In this document: positions 10,542 through 19,203 of the stretch, piece after piece | Position numbering within the stretch: the first letter of the stretch is position 1 | Layout: each line of letters opens with the position of its first letter | Source of the DNA: an uncultured Actinobaculum sp. | GTDB lineage: Bacteria > Actinomycetota > Actinomycetes > Actinomycetales > Actinomycetaceae | NCBI GenBank assembly: GCA_938020505.1 | Contig: CALIHR010000014.1 | Span: forward strand, 12,105 to 76,104 | Direction: 5' to 3' | Length of the DNA: 64,000 nucleotides | Notes under the pieces: generated by a model | Database searches by the model: none | What the model saw: only the letters and a program-made list of their open reading frames with translations | What the model was told of the DNA's origin: nothing | Made by a program: the position numbers and the translations under genes

Positions 10542-11567
10542 TCATTCGGCGCCGGCGATATCCCCGAAGATCCCCGAAAACGCGTCGCGATACGCCGCTG
10601 CGAGCCGCAGCGGGTCGTGGCGGGCCGATCCGTCGCTCATTCTAACCTGCCTCAAAAGAAGTTGCGCTCCGCATTCTGTGGCGGCCCTCTCAGCTCCGTC
10701 GATGTCGTCGATGCTCGTCGGGTCGGCGACAATGATATCGAATCGCAGCTCCGGGCAGTGGTCTTTCAGAGAGCGTATATGCGCGGCCGCCCCCATTCCC
10801 TTCGTCTCTTTGTCGGCGTTGAGGTTGAGTGCGAGGGCCTTCCGCGCCTTCGTCGTGCACAGGGCCTCGCGAAGCTTGGGAACCAGGAAATGGGGAATGA
10901 CGGACGTGTACCACGATCCTGGGCCGACGATCACCCAGTCGGCGTCGAGGATCGCCTTGACGGCTTCGGGCTGGGCGGGGGGATTTTTCGGGACGACGCC
11001 GATGTGCTCGACGGTCCCCGGGGTGCTGGCCACCGCGACCTGGCCGCGAATGGGCGCCTTGGGCCCGCCGAAGTCCACGATCGCCTCGATTTCCAGCGGG
11101 GTCGGCGACATCGGGAGCACTCGCCCCTTGATGCCGAGCAGCTGCCCGACCCAGTCGAGGGCGAGGACGGAGTCGCCCATCTGCTCCCACAGCGCGAGAA
11201 TCAACAGATTGCCGAGCGCGTGGCCGCTCATCGGGCCGTTGGATGTGAAGCGATGCTGGAGGACGTCCCGCCACGTCTGCCCCCATTCGCCGTCGTCGCA
11301 CAGCGCCGAGAGGGCCATCCGAAGGTCGCCCGGGGGGAGCACGCCGAATTCTTTGCGCAGCCTGCCGGAGGATCCGCCGTCGTCGGCGACCGTGACCACG
11401 GCGGTGACGTTGTGCGTCATGAGGCGCAACGCCGAAAGGCTGGCGAAAAGGCCGTGTCCGCCGCCGAGGGCCACGACTTTGGGGCCGTAGAATCCGCGTT
11501 TGGCGTCGTCCGCCCCGTTTATTCGCTGCGGGGCGCCCATTCGCGGTCTATGCGGTGCCTCGCTCAT
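10542..11567 (-). CDS. yvcK: YvcK/CofD-like gluconeogenesis factor
   Basis: A 341-residue member of the YvcK/CofD-like family, which binds UDP-sugars and is linked to carbon metabolism and cell-wall homeostasis. The motifs KVVALGGGHGLFASLSALR and VTVADDGGSSGRLR are clear. The ATG at 11567 overlaps the rapZ stop as ATGA, showing coupling. Neighbouring rapZ and whiA confirm the family. Confidence 0.93.
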   Translation of the reverse strand: MSEAPHRPRMGAPQRINGADDAKRGFYGPKVVALGGGHGLFASLSALRLMTHNVTAVVTVADDGGSSGRLRKEFGVLPPGDLRMALSALCDDGEWGQTWRDVLQHRFTSNGPMSGHALGNLLILALWEQMGDSVLALDWVGQLLGIKGRVLPMSPTPLEIEAIVDFGGPKAPIRGQVAVASTPGTVEHIGVVPKNPPAQPEAVKAILDADWVIVGPGSWYTSVIPHFLVPKLREALCTTKARKALALNLNADKETKGMGAAAHIRSLKDHCPELRFDIIVADPTSIDDIDGAERAATECGAQLLLRQVRMSDGSARHDPLRLAAAYRDAFSGIFGDIAGAE

Positions 11568-12511
11568 TCGCGCCCCACGTCTCTGTGGATCGTCCGCACC
11601 GCCTGGCCCGAGGCGCGGAGTTTTTCGGAGATGGCCTCGGCGACGGCGACCGATCGATGTTTGCCGCCCGTGCACCCCACGGCAAACGTCACGAAAGGCT
11701 TGAGTTCGCGAGCGTATCCCTGGAGCACCTCGAGGATGAGCGACGTGTATTTCTCGACGAACGCGGCGCCCCCGACCTTTTCGAGGACGAAGTTCGCCAC
11801 CGGCTCGTCGCGCCCCGTCAAATGCCGCAGTTCGCTGACCCAGTAGGGGTTGGGCAGGAAGCGGACGTCGACGACGTTGTCGGCGTCGACCGGCAGCCCG
11901 TATTTGAAGCCGAAGGACATCACGGTGACGCGAACGTCGGATTGGGCTTCGTCGGCCACAAGGCCCCTGATTTTGCGCGCGAGATCGTGGACGGAGTACC
12001 CGCTCGTGTCGATGATGATGTTCGCCTGTTTGCGCATGTCGTCGAGCAGGGCGCGTTCGGCCGCGATTCCGTCGAGCACCCGGCCGTCTCCCTGGAGGGG
12101 GTGCGGGCGGCGGACGCTGTCATATCGCTTGACCAGCTCGTCGTCGCTGCAATCGAGGAAGAGCAGGCGGTAGTTGAAGCCCGACTCTTTGAGGCCGGCG
12201 AGTATGGATGAGAATTCGGCGAAGAATTCGCGGGAGCGCACGTCGACGACGACGGCGAGGCGCCGCACTCCCCCGTCCGGCGTCATCATCCCCGTCAGGG
12301 CGCGCAAAAGGCGCGGCGGGAGATTGTCGACGACGTACCAATCGAGGTCCTCGAGCGTGTCCGCCGCGCGGGTGCGCCCCGCCCCCGACATTCCGCTGAT
12401 GATGAGGAGCTCGGGCTGATCGCTGGGCGGCAGCTTCGCAGCTTCGTCCCGCTCCGGCACACAAGCCGGGATGAGGCCCGTGTCGTTGATGTCGTCCATG
12501 GATAACATCAT
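11564..12511 (-). CDS. rapZ: RNase adapter / nucleotide-binding protein RapZ
   Basis: A 315-residue P-loop protein (GMSGAGRT, residues 40-47; Arg in place of the Walker A Lys is common in actinobacterial homologs), with EDLDWYVVDNLPP and the C-terminal GCTGGKHRS segment. In Escherichia coli RapZ guides decay of GlmZ RNA and senses glucosamine 6-phosphate; the actinobacterial role is less certain. The start at 12511 is chosen because GAGG lies 8 nt upstream; further in-frame ATGs at 12508 and 12499 are possible. Confidence 0.93.
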   Translation of the reverse strand: MMLSMDDINDTGLIPACVPERDEAAKLPPSDQPELLIISGMSGAGRTRAADTLEDLDWYVVDNLPPRLLRALTGMMTPDGGVRRLAVVVDVRSREFFAEFSSILAGLKESGFNYRLLFLDCSDDELVKRYDSVRRPHPLQGDGRVLDGIAAERALLDDMRKQANIIIDTSGYSVHDLARKIRGLVADEAQSDVRVTVMSFGFKYGLPVDADNVVDVRFLPNPYWVSELRHLTGRDEPVANFVLEKVGGAAFVEKYTSLILEVLQGYARELKPFVTFAVGCTGGKHRSVAVAEAISEKLRASGQAVRTIHRDVGRE

Positions 12512-12612
12512 GCCACAGACCTCAGTCGCCGCCCCAGAAAACCGCTGTCGGCAAAAGCCGGGAGCCGGGCCGGCCCCCGCCGACGTTCGCCCCGCGCCCG
12601 AAAACTGCCGCG

Positions 12613-14736
12613 TCAGCCCGCGTCTGAGAAATGCTCGGCGATGGCGCGCGCCAGGGCGGGGCCGATTCCCGGGACCTTGAGCAGCTCCTCTTGGGAGGCC
12701 GCCTTGATCTTTGCGAGCGACCCCAGCGAGCCCAGAAGCGCCTTCTGCTTGGCCGCCCCCAAGCCGGGCACGGCGTCCAGCGCGGACCGGGTCATGGCCT
12801 TTGCCCGCTTTTTCCTGTGGAACGTGATGGCGAACCGGTGCGATTCGTCGCGCAGCTGCTGGAGAAGCCGCAGCGAAGGCGAGCGCCTCGGCAGGACGAC
12901 GGGGAAGTCCTCGCCCGGGATCCACACCTCTTCGAGTCTTTTCGCCAGGCCGACGATGCGGACGTCCGCTCCGGTTTCCTCGACGGCCCTCTGGGCCGCG
13001 TTGACCTGCGGCAGCCCGCCGTCGACCACTATGAGGTCAGGCTTATAAGCGAACCTTCGGGGGGCGCTCGGCCGCTCGGCGGCCTGGGGGACGTCGCCGC
13101 CGGCCTCGGCCCCGCCGGGCGTTGCGCCACCCGCGCCGTCCGCTTTCGCCGCGGCGTCGGAGGCTTCGGAAATCTGCTCAGGCTCGCGGGGTCTTTCGGC
13201 TTCGCCGGCGGCTTTCGCGCGATCGCCTCGATCCTCGTCCTCGGCCGCGCCGACGTCGTCGCCCGCCGCTCCGGCGAGGAGCCTGGCGAGCCTGCGGCGC
13301 AGCACCTCGTCCATCGCCGCCGTGTCGTCCGCGGCGCCCTCGCCGTCGGGCCCTCGCACGATGAAGTGCCTGTAGTCGGCCTTCTTTGCCAAGCCGTCCT
13401 CGAAGACCACCATTGAAGCCACCTGGTGCGTGCCCTGGGTGTGCGAAACGTCGTAACACTCGATCCGCAGGGGCGCGCGATCGAGCTCGAGGGCGTCTCG
13501 CAGCTCCTCCAACGCCTGGGATCGGACGGTGATGTCGCCGGCCCGGGCAAGTTTGTGGCGGGCGAGCGCCTGCTCGGCGTTGAGCCGCACGGTGTGTGCG
13601 AGCTTGGCCTTGTCGCCGCGGCGCGGCGTCTTCAGGCGGACCGCCCCTCCCCTGCGCTCGGCGAGCCACTTTTGAAGCTCGAGCGCGTCCTCGGGCAGCC
13701 CCGGAACCCATATTTCCGAAGGGATCGCCCCGAGCGGCGTGTGCGCGCGGTCGTCCACGCTGCGCGAGGCCTCGGGCACGGCGACGACGTCGTCGAACTT
13801 CACGTCGCCGTAAACCTGCAGCAGAAGGTTCGAAACGATCTCGGACAGTTCGAGGCCGCCGATCTCGTCGCTTATCCACGCCTGCTGGCCGCGGATCCTG
13901 CCGCCGCGGACGTAGAAGACCTGTACAGAGGCTTCAATCTCGTCGAACGCGATGCCGAAAATGTCGACGTCGAGGTTCTCGTTCAAAACGATGACGTTGC
14001 GCTCGTTGACCGCCTCGAGCGCGGATATTTCGTCGCGCAGCCTGGCGGCCGTTTCGTACTCTTCGGCATTGGCCGCCTCGAGCATTCGTTTGCGACGCGT
14101 CGCTATCGCCTTCGAGCCGCCGCCTTCCATGAACCGGATGAGGCTCATGGCCGTTTCGCGATGCTCTTCGGGCGTGACCCTTTCGATGCACGGCGCGCTG
14201 CATTTTCCGATGTGCCCGAACAGGCAGGGGCGGCCCAGGCGCCGGGCCTGGTTGAACTGGCCTTTCGTGCACGAACGCATGGGGAACACGCTCAGCAGCC
14301 GGTCGAGCGTTTCGCGTATCGCCCACACTTTCGTGTACGGGCCGAGGTAGCGCGTGCCCTTCCTGTGCTCTTGGCGGGTCACCCACACCCGGGGATATTC
14401 CTCGCCCAGCGAGACCGCCAGGTAGGGATAGGACTTGTTGTCGCGGAAAACGACGTTGAAGGGCGGCGTGAACTCGTTGATCCACAGGTATTCGAGGGTG
14501 AGGGCCTCGACCTCGGAGCCGACGACCACCCATTTTACATCCTCGGCCGTGTAGACCATGGTGCGAATGCGGTCTGACAGGCCGGCCGGGTCCTGGAAGT
14601 AGCTCGAAAGCCGGGCGCGCAGATTCTTGGCCTTGCCGACGTAGAGGACCCGCCCTTCGCCGTCGAGGAACCGATAGACCCCCGGCTGCGTGGGTATGGC
14701 GCCCTGCTCGGGCCTGTACTGACGGGGATCGGCCAT
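12613..14736 (-). CDS. uvrC: Excinuclease ABC subunit C
   Basis: A 707-residue nuclease making both incisions in nucleotide excision repair. The N-terminal GIY-YIG domain (PGVYRF...LYVGKAKNLRAR, about 18-47), a UVR segment, the RNase H-like domain (IECYDVSHTQGTHQVAS) and a C-terminal helix-hairpin-helix pair (VPGLGAAKQKALL, VPGIGPALARAIAEHF) are present. A low-complexity Ala/Gly/Glu/Asp-rich insertion of about 73 residues (about 483-556) splits the RNase H-like domain before LIVVDGG; actinobacterial homologs have a shorter linker there. The ATG follows the uvrA stop directly (TAGATG). Confidence 0.96.
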   Translation of the reverse strand: MADPRQYRPEQGAIPTQPGVYRFLDGEGRVLYVGKAKNLRARLSSYFQDPAGLSDRIRTMVYTAEDVKWVVVGSEVEALTLEYLWINEFTPPFNVVFRDNKSYPYLAVSLGEEYPRVWVTRQEHRKGTRYLGPYTKVWAIRETLDRLLSVFPMRSCTKGQFNQARRLGRPCLFGHIGKCSAPCIERVTPEEHRETAMSLIRFMEGGGSKAIATRRKRMLEAANAEEYETAARLRDEISALEAVNERNVIVLNENLDVDIFGIAFDEIEASVQVFYVRGGRIRGQQAWISDEIGGLELSEIVSNLLLQVYGDVKFDDVVAVPEASRSVDDRAHTPLGAIPSEIWVPGLPEDALELQKWLAERRGGAVRLKTPRRGDKAKLAHTVRLNAEQALARHKLARAGDITVRSQALEELRDALELDRAPLRIECYDVSHTQGTHQVASMVVFEDGLAKKADYRHFIVRGPDGEGAADDTAAMDEVLRRRLARLLAGAAGDDVGAAEDEDRGDRAKAAGEAERPREPEQISEASDAAAKADGAGGATPGGAEAGGDVPQAAERPSAPRRFAYKPDLIVVDGGLPQVNAAQRAVEETGADVRIVGLAKRLEEVWIPGEDFPVVLPRRSPSLRLLQQLRDESHRFAITFHRKKRAKAMTRSALDAVPGLGAAKQKALLGSLGSLAKIKAASQEELLKVPGIGPALARAIAEHFSDAG

Positions 14737-17574
14737 CTAACGCTCCAGCATGGGCGCCAGGAATCGGCCGGTGTGCGAGCCTTCGACTTCAGCGACGTCC
14801 TCGGGCGTGCCCTCGGCGATGACGCGCCCGCCGCCGTCGCCGCCTTCGGGGCCCATGTCGATCACCCAGTCCGCGCTTTTGACGACGTCGAGGTTGTGCT
14901 CGATGACGATCACGGTGTTGCCTTTGTCCGCCAGAGACTGGAGGACCTGGAGGAGTTTGCGGACGTCCTCGAAGTGAAGGCCCGTGGTCGGCTCGTCGAG
15001 GATGTAGACGGTTTTTCCGCTCGAGCGCCGGTGCAGCTCGGAGGCCAGCTTGACGCGCTGGGCTTCGCCGCCGGAGAGCGTGGTGGCCGACTGGCCGAGC
15101 TTGACGTAGCCGAGGCCCACCCTTTCGAGGGTCTGCAGGTAGCGCCGGATCGCGCTGATCGGCTCGAAGAAGACGGCGGCCTCCGCAATCGTCATGGCGA
15201 GGACGTCGCTGACGTTCTTGCCGTTGTAGGCCACCTCCAAGGTCTCGCGGTTGTACCGGGCCCCGTTGCACACCTCGCACGGAACGTAGACGTCCGGAAG
15301 GAAGTTCATTTCGATCTTGATCGTGCCGTCTCCCCTGCACGCCTCGCAGCGCCCGCCTTTGACGTTGAAGGAGAACCGCCCGGGCCCGTATCCGCGGACC
15401 TTCGCCTCGGCGGTCTGCGCGAACAGGGCGCGAATCTTGTCCCACACGCCCGTGTACGTGGCCGGATTGGAGCGAGGCGTGCGCCCGATGGGCGACTGGT
15501 CGACGTGGACCACCTTGTCGAGGCCTCCCGCTCCCGTGACCGACTTGTGCCGCCCGGGGATCGTCTGCGCCCCGTTGAGCGTGTTCGCCAGGGACTCGTG
15601 GAGGATCTGGTTGACCAGAGTGGACTTGCCGGAGCCCGACACGCCCGTCACGGCCGTCACCACGGAAAGGGGGAAAGAGACGTCGATCCCCTTGAGGTTG
15701 TTTTCCCTCGCCCCCTTGACCTTGATCGCACGCTTCGGGTCGACGCGGCGCCGCTCGCGGGGAACCTCGATTTTCCGTTTTCCCGCGAGGTACTGCCCGG
15801 TCATCGAGTCTTCGCACGCGCTCAGCCCCGCGCTCGGACCCGAGTAGACGACCTCGCCGCCGAGGGCTCCGGCGCCGGGGCCGATGTCGACGACCCAGTC
15901 GGCGGTCCGGATCGTGTCCTCGTCGTGTTCGACGACGATGAGCGTGTTGCCGATGTCGCGCAGCCGGGTGAGCGTGGCGATGAGCCTCTCGTTGTCCCTT
16001 TGATGAAGGCCGATCGACGGTTCGTCGAGGACGTAGAGGACGCCCGCGAGCCCCGCGCCGATCTGGGTGGCGAGGCGAATGCGCTGGGCCTCGCCCCCGG
16101 AAAGCGTGGAGGCGCCGCGCGACAGGCTCAGATAGGTCAGGCCGACGTCGACCAGGAATCCCAGACGAGCCTTGATCTCTTTGAGGACCTGCTCGGCGAT
16201 CTTCGCCTGGCGCGAGTCGAGTTTGACGGTGTCGGCGAACTTCTTCGCCTCGTCGATGGAGAGCCGGCAGACGTCGTCGATGTTCTTTCCGTCGATGCGC
16301 ACCGCAAGGACCTCCGGCCGCAGCCGGGCGCCCCCGCACGCCTCGCAGTCCACCTCGCGCATGTAGCCTTCGTATCGGTTGCGCGACCAGTCGGACTCGG
16401 TCTCGCCGTGCTTGCGCTTGACGTAGGCGACGACGCCCTCGAATCCCGTGCCGTACGTGCGCTCCTTGCCCCATCGGTTGCGATAGGTCACGCGCACCTT
16501 GTAGTCCTTGCCCCGCAAAATGGCGTTCTTCGCCTTCGCCGGGAGGTCTCGCCACGGCGTGTCGACGTCGAAGCCCAAATCTTTGCCGAGGGCTTCAAGC
16601 TGCCTGGTGAAGAAATCCTGGTGGATCGTCCACGGGGCCACGGCGCCCTCGCGCAGGGTGAGCGAATCGTCGGGAACGACCAGTTCGGGGTCCACCTGCA
16701 GATGCGAACCGATTCCGTCGCAGTCCGGGCATGCGCCGTAGGGCGCGTTGAAGGAGAAGGTGCGCGGCTCGATTTCCTCGATTCCCAGCTCGTGCTCGTT
16801 CGGGCACGAACGCTTTTCCGAGTATCTGCGCTCGCGCGCCGGGTCGTCCGCGGGGGCGTCGACCTTCTCGACGGCGACGAAGCCGCCGGCGAGCCTCAGG
16901 GCCGTCTCGATCGAGTCGTTCAGGCGCGAGGATATGCCGTCTCTGATGACGAGCCGGTCGACGACGACGTCGATGTCGTGCTTGACGTTCTTTTCCAGCT
17001 TCGGCGGGCTGTCGAGGCGGACGACCTCGCCGTCGACCCGCGCTCGGGAAAAGCCGTCGGAGGCGAGCTGGGAGAACAGCTCCGCGTACTCGCCTTTGCG
17101 GCCGCGGGCGACCGGCGCGAGAACCTGGAAGCGCGTGCCTTCGGGCAAAGCCGACACGCTGTCGGTGATCTGCTCGGCGCTCTGGGCGCGGATCTGCTCG
17201 CCGCATTCCGGGCAGAACTGGACGCCGGCGCGCGCGAAAAGCAGGCGCAGGTAGTCGTATATTTCGGTCACCGTGCCGACTGTCGAGCGAGGGTTGTGGT
17301 TCGTGGACTTTTGATCGATCGAAACAGCCGGGGAAAGCCCCTCGATGAAATCGACGTCGGGCTTGTCCATCCTCCCGAGGAACATTCTGGCGTAGGAGCT
17401 GAGGGACTCAATGTACCTGCGCTGCCCCTCGGCGAAAATCGTGTCGAACGCCAGGGACGACTTGCCAGACCCGGAAAGCCCCGTGAATACGACCATTTTG
17501 TCGCGGGGAATGCTGAGGTCGACGTTTTTGAGGTTGTGTTCACGTGCGCCTTGGATGCGGATCTCGTCAATCAC
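14737..17574 (-). CDS. uvrA: Excinuclease ABC subunit A
   Basis: A 945-residue ATPase that recognises DNA lesions and loads UvrB. It shows two ABC ATPase modules (Walker A GLSGSGKSS near residue 31 and GVSGSGKSTL in the second half), the signature motifs LSGGEAQR twice, and zinc-finger Cys pairs (CPECG, CEACGG and CEACRGDGTIK). The start is GTG at 17574 without a Shine-Dalgarno; a TAGAAT -10 box ends 6 nt upstream, so the mRNA is probably leaderless. A LexA-type box overlaps the promoter. It is the first gene of uvrA-uvrC. Confidence 0.97.
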   Translation of the reverse strand: MIDEIRIQGAREHNLKNVDLSIPRDKMVVFTGLSGSGKSSLAFDTIFAEGQRRYIESLSSYARMFLGRMDKPDVDFIEGLSPAVSIDQKSTNHNPRSTVGTVTEIYDYLRLLFARAGVQFCPECGEQIRAQSAEQITDSVSALPEGTRFQVLAPVARGRKGEYAELFSQLASDGFSRARVDGEVVRLDSPPKLEKNVKHDIDVVVDRLVIRDGISSRLNDSIETALRLAGGFVAVEKVDAPADDPARERRYSEKRSCPNEHELGIEEIEPRTFSFNAPYGACPDCDGIGSHLQVDPELVVPDDSLTLREGAVAPWTIHQDFFTRQLEALGKDLGFDVDTPWRDLPAKAKNAILRGKDYKVRVTYRNRWGKERTYGTGFEGVVAYVKRKHGETESDWSRNRYEGYMREVDCEACGGARLRPEVLAVRIDGKNIDDVCRLSIDEAKKFADTVKLDSRQAKIAEQVLKEIKARLGFLVDVGLTYLSLSRGASTLSGGEAQRIRLATQIGAGLAGVLYVLDEPSIGLHQRDNERLIATLTRLRDIGNTLIVVEHDEDTIRTADWVVDIGPGAGALGGEVVYSGPSAGLSACEDSMTGQYLAGKRKIEVPRERRRVDPKRAIKVKGARENNLKGIDVSFPLSVVTAVTGVSGSGKSTLVNQILHESLANTLNGAQTIPGRHKSVTGAGGLDKVVHVDQSPIGRTPRSNPATYTGVWDKIRALFAQTAEAKVRGYGPGRFSFNVKGGRCEACRGDGTIKIEMNFLPDVYVPCEVCNGARYNRETLEVAYNGKNVSDVLAMTIAEAAVFFEPISAIRRYLQTLERVGLGYVKLGQSATTLSGGEAQRVKLASELHRRSSGKTVYILDEPTTGLHFEDVRKLLQVLQSLADKGNTVIVIEHNLDVVKSADWVIDMGPEGGDGGGRVIAEGTPEDVAEVEGSHTGRFLAPMLER

Positions 17575-17609
17575 CCGGCAATTCTATCGTCTTAAAACAT
17601 CTGTTCGAA
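17575..17609 (-). promoter_or_regulatory. uvrA promoter with LexA-type SOS box
   Basis: On the minus strand, TTCGAA (-35, 17609-17604), a 17-bp spacer, TAGAAT (-10, 17586-17581) and 6 nt lead to the GTG. The 16-bp element 17593-17608 reads TCGAACAGATGTTTTA, matching 10 of 12 defined positions of the actinobacterial SOS box TCGAAC-N4-GTTCGA. It overlaps the -35 and spacer, where a repressor would block RNA polymerase. Confidence 0.75.
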
Positions 17610-17661
17610 GCATCGCAATCGTGAGATTGCCTACCACCGGCGGCGGGCCGACGGCGGCCCC

Positions 17662-17731
17662 GGGGCTCTTTGGCGGCTGAAAGGCATTTTGGCGGTTGAG
17701 GGGCTCTTTGACGTCTAAAGAGCCTTTCAGC
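17662..17731. repeat. Nested direct and inverted repeats upstream of the YciI-like gene
   Basis: GGGGCTCTTT occurs at 17662-17671 and 17700-17709. A 10-bp inverted repeat pairs 17676-17685 with 17722-17731 and an alternative 8-bp one pairs 17702-17709 with 17717-17724. The mutually exclusive hairpins are suggestive of regulation or of a relic; no function is assigned. Confidence 0.45.
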
Positions 17732-17800
17732 GTCCGGGAGAGTCGTCGCGCCCCGGGAACGGGAGCGTCATCGTCCCAGGAAATCGCTAGAATTGGCCTC

Positions 17801-18079
17801 ATGGCTATCATTGCAATCGAGTACACGTACGACGTCGCCCAAAGCGAACTCATCGCCGAGCATCGTCCGACCCATCGCGCACACCTTCGCGACCTTCACG
17901 AGGCCGGAGCCGTCCTGACCTTCGGGCCGCTGGGAGACGACAGCGCCCTCATCCTCGTCGAAGCCGACTCCCCCGAGGCGGGCCTGAACGTGCTGGCCGG
18001 CGACCCCTTCCGCGAGCTCGGCGTCATCAAGAACGCGAACGCGCGAGTCTGGAATCCCGCCGTCAACCCTTGGGCATGA
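17801..18079 (+). CDS. YciI family protein
   Basis: A 92-residue single-domain YciI-like protein (dimeric alpha-beta ferredoxin-like fold; most members have no proven reaction). The family pattern is seen in EHRPTHRAHLRDLHEAGAV and GPLGDDSALILVEADSPE, with His residues at the site proposed to be active. A TAGAAT box (17788-17793) ends 7 nt before the ATG and no Shine-Dalgarno is present, so the mRNA is probably leaderless. The next gene, a transporter, is 36 bp downstream and probably co-transcribed. Confidence 0.85.
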   Translation: MAIIAIEYTYDVAQSELIAEHRPTHRAHLRDLHEAGAVLTFGPLGDDSALILVEADSPEAGLNVLAGDPFRELGVIKNANARVWNPAVNPWA

Positions 18080-18115
18080 GCCTGAAAGCTCAGGCGCGGG
18101 CCGGAGACTGAGGGC

Positions 18116-19084
18116 ATGAGCCGACGCCCCTCCAATCTGAACATCGATCCTTTCGTCGCCGGGATCGTCCTGGCGATGGCCCTCGGGCTCGCGCTGCCCG
18201 TTCCCGCCAAGGGGCGCGAGATTCTTTCGACGGTCGCGGATCTGTCCGTGTGCCTCGTCTTCCTTGTCTATGGGATGCGCCTGCGCACAAGCGAGGTGCT
18301 CGCGGGCCTCACGAACGTCAAGCTGCAACTTTCGGTTCTTTTGGCGACGTACGTGGCTTTTCCTGCCTTCGGATTCCTCATGTACAAGGCCGCCGAACCC
18401 GTTTGGGGGCAAGGATTCGCCACCGGCTTCCTGTATTTGGCGATCCTTCCGTCGACGATTCAATCCTCGGTCACCTTCGTCTCCATCGCGAAGGGAAACG
18501 TTGCGGCAGCAGTGTGTTCGGCGACGATCTCCAACATTCTCGGCATGTTCGTCACGCCGCTCCTCGCCCTCCTCGTCCTCGACGTCGGCGGGGCCTCCGG
18601 AGGCGGTTTGGGCTCGATCGTGACCAAGCTGCTCGCCCCGTTCATCGTGGGCCAGCTGTTTCAACAATTTGTGGGCGACTGGTTCCGAGCGCGGCGTTCG
18701 ACGGTGAAGAAGATCGACAATTCTTCGATCATCCTCATCGTGTTTTCGGCGGTCGTCAACGCAACGGCCGAGGGGGCGTGGGCCGGCGTCACGGCGTGGA
18801 CGGTTCTCGTCCTCATCGCCCTGTCAGTGGCCCTGCTCGCCACAATGCTCGCCCTCACGTGGTTTGTCCCCGGGAAGATCGGGATGCCGAGGGAGGACCG
18901 GACCGTCGTTCTCATGTGCGGGTCGAAAAAATCCTTGGCCACGGGGCTGCCCATGGCCAAGGCCCTGTTTCCGGCTTCTATGGTGGGCGCCGTCATTGTT
19001 CCGGTGGTCCTGTTCCATCAGATTCAGATTTTCGTGTGCGCGATCATCGCCGCGCGGCTGGGGCGGACGGCGCCCGACGAATAG
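18116..19084 (+). CDS. Bile acid:sodium symporter (SBF/Rch1-like) family transporter
   Basis: A 322-residue integral membrane protein with about nine to ten hydrophobic helices, resembling the SBF-like branch (YfeH/Rch1 type) of the bile acid/Na+ symporter superfamily. Conserved stretches include LVYGMRLRTSEV, LAILPSTIQSSVTFVSIAKGN and LMCGSKKSLATGLPMAKALF. The substrate of bacterial members is mostly unknown. GAGGG lies 3-7 nt before the ATG. It faces terC at its 3' end. Confidence 0.85.
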   Translation: MSRRPSNLNIDPFVAGIVLAMALGLALPVPAKGREILSTVADLSVCLVFLVYGMRLRTSEVLAGLTNVKLQLSVLLATYVAFPAFGFLMYKAAEPVWGQGFATGFLYLAILPSTIQSSVTFVSIAKGNVAAAVCSATISNILGMFVTPLLALLVLDVGGASGGGLGSIVTKLLAPFIVGQLFQQFVGDWFRARRSTVKKIDNSSIILIVFSAVVNATAEGAWAGVTAWTVLVLIALSVALLATMLALTWFVPGKIGMPREDRTVVLMCGSKKSLATGLPMAKALFPASMVGAVIVPVVLFHQIQIFVCAIIAARLGRTAPDE

Positions 19085-19203
19085 GCCCGCAGCGACGCCG
19101 AGGCCGCCGCGCCAAGCTCTGCGGCGCCGGAAAGCCCGGCTCGGCCTCCGTCGGACATCGGCGGGCCGTTGACTCTGGGCCCGTCCGAGTGACTCCGAGC
19201 CGT

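Noticed and set aside
14773..17595. A very long open frame antisense to uvrA, and similar ones opposite tkt, uvrB, polA and other genes
   Set aside because: In GC-rich DNA the antisense of codon-biased genes stays open. The sense frames have full-length family matches, starts and operon overlaps; the antisense products have arginine- or aspartate-heavy composition without domains.
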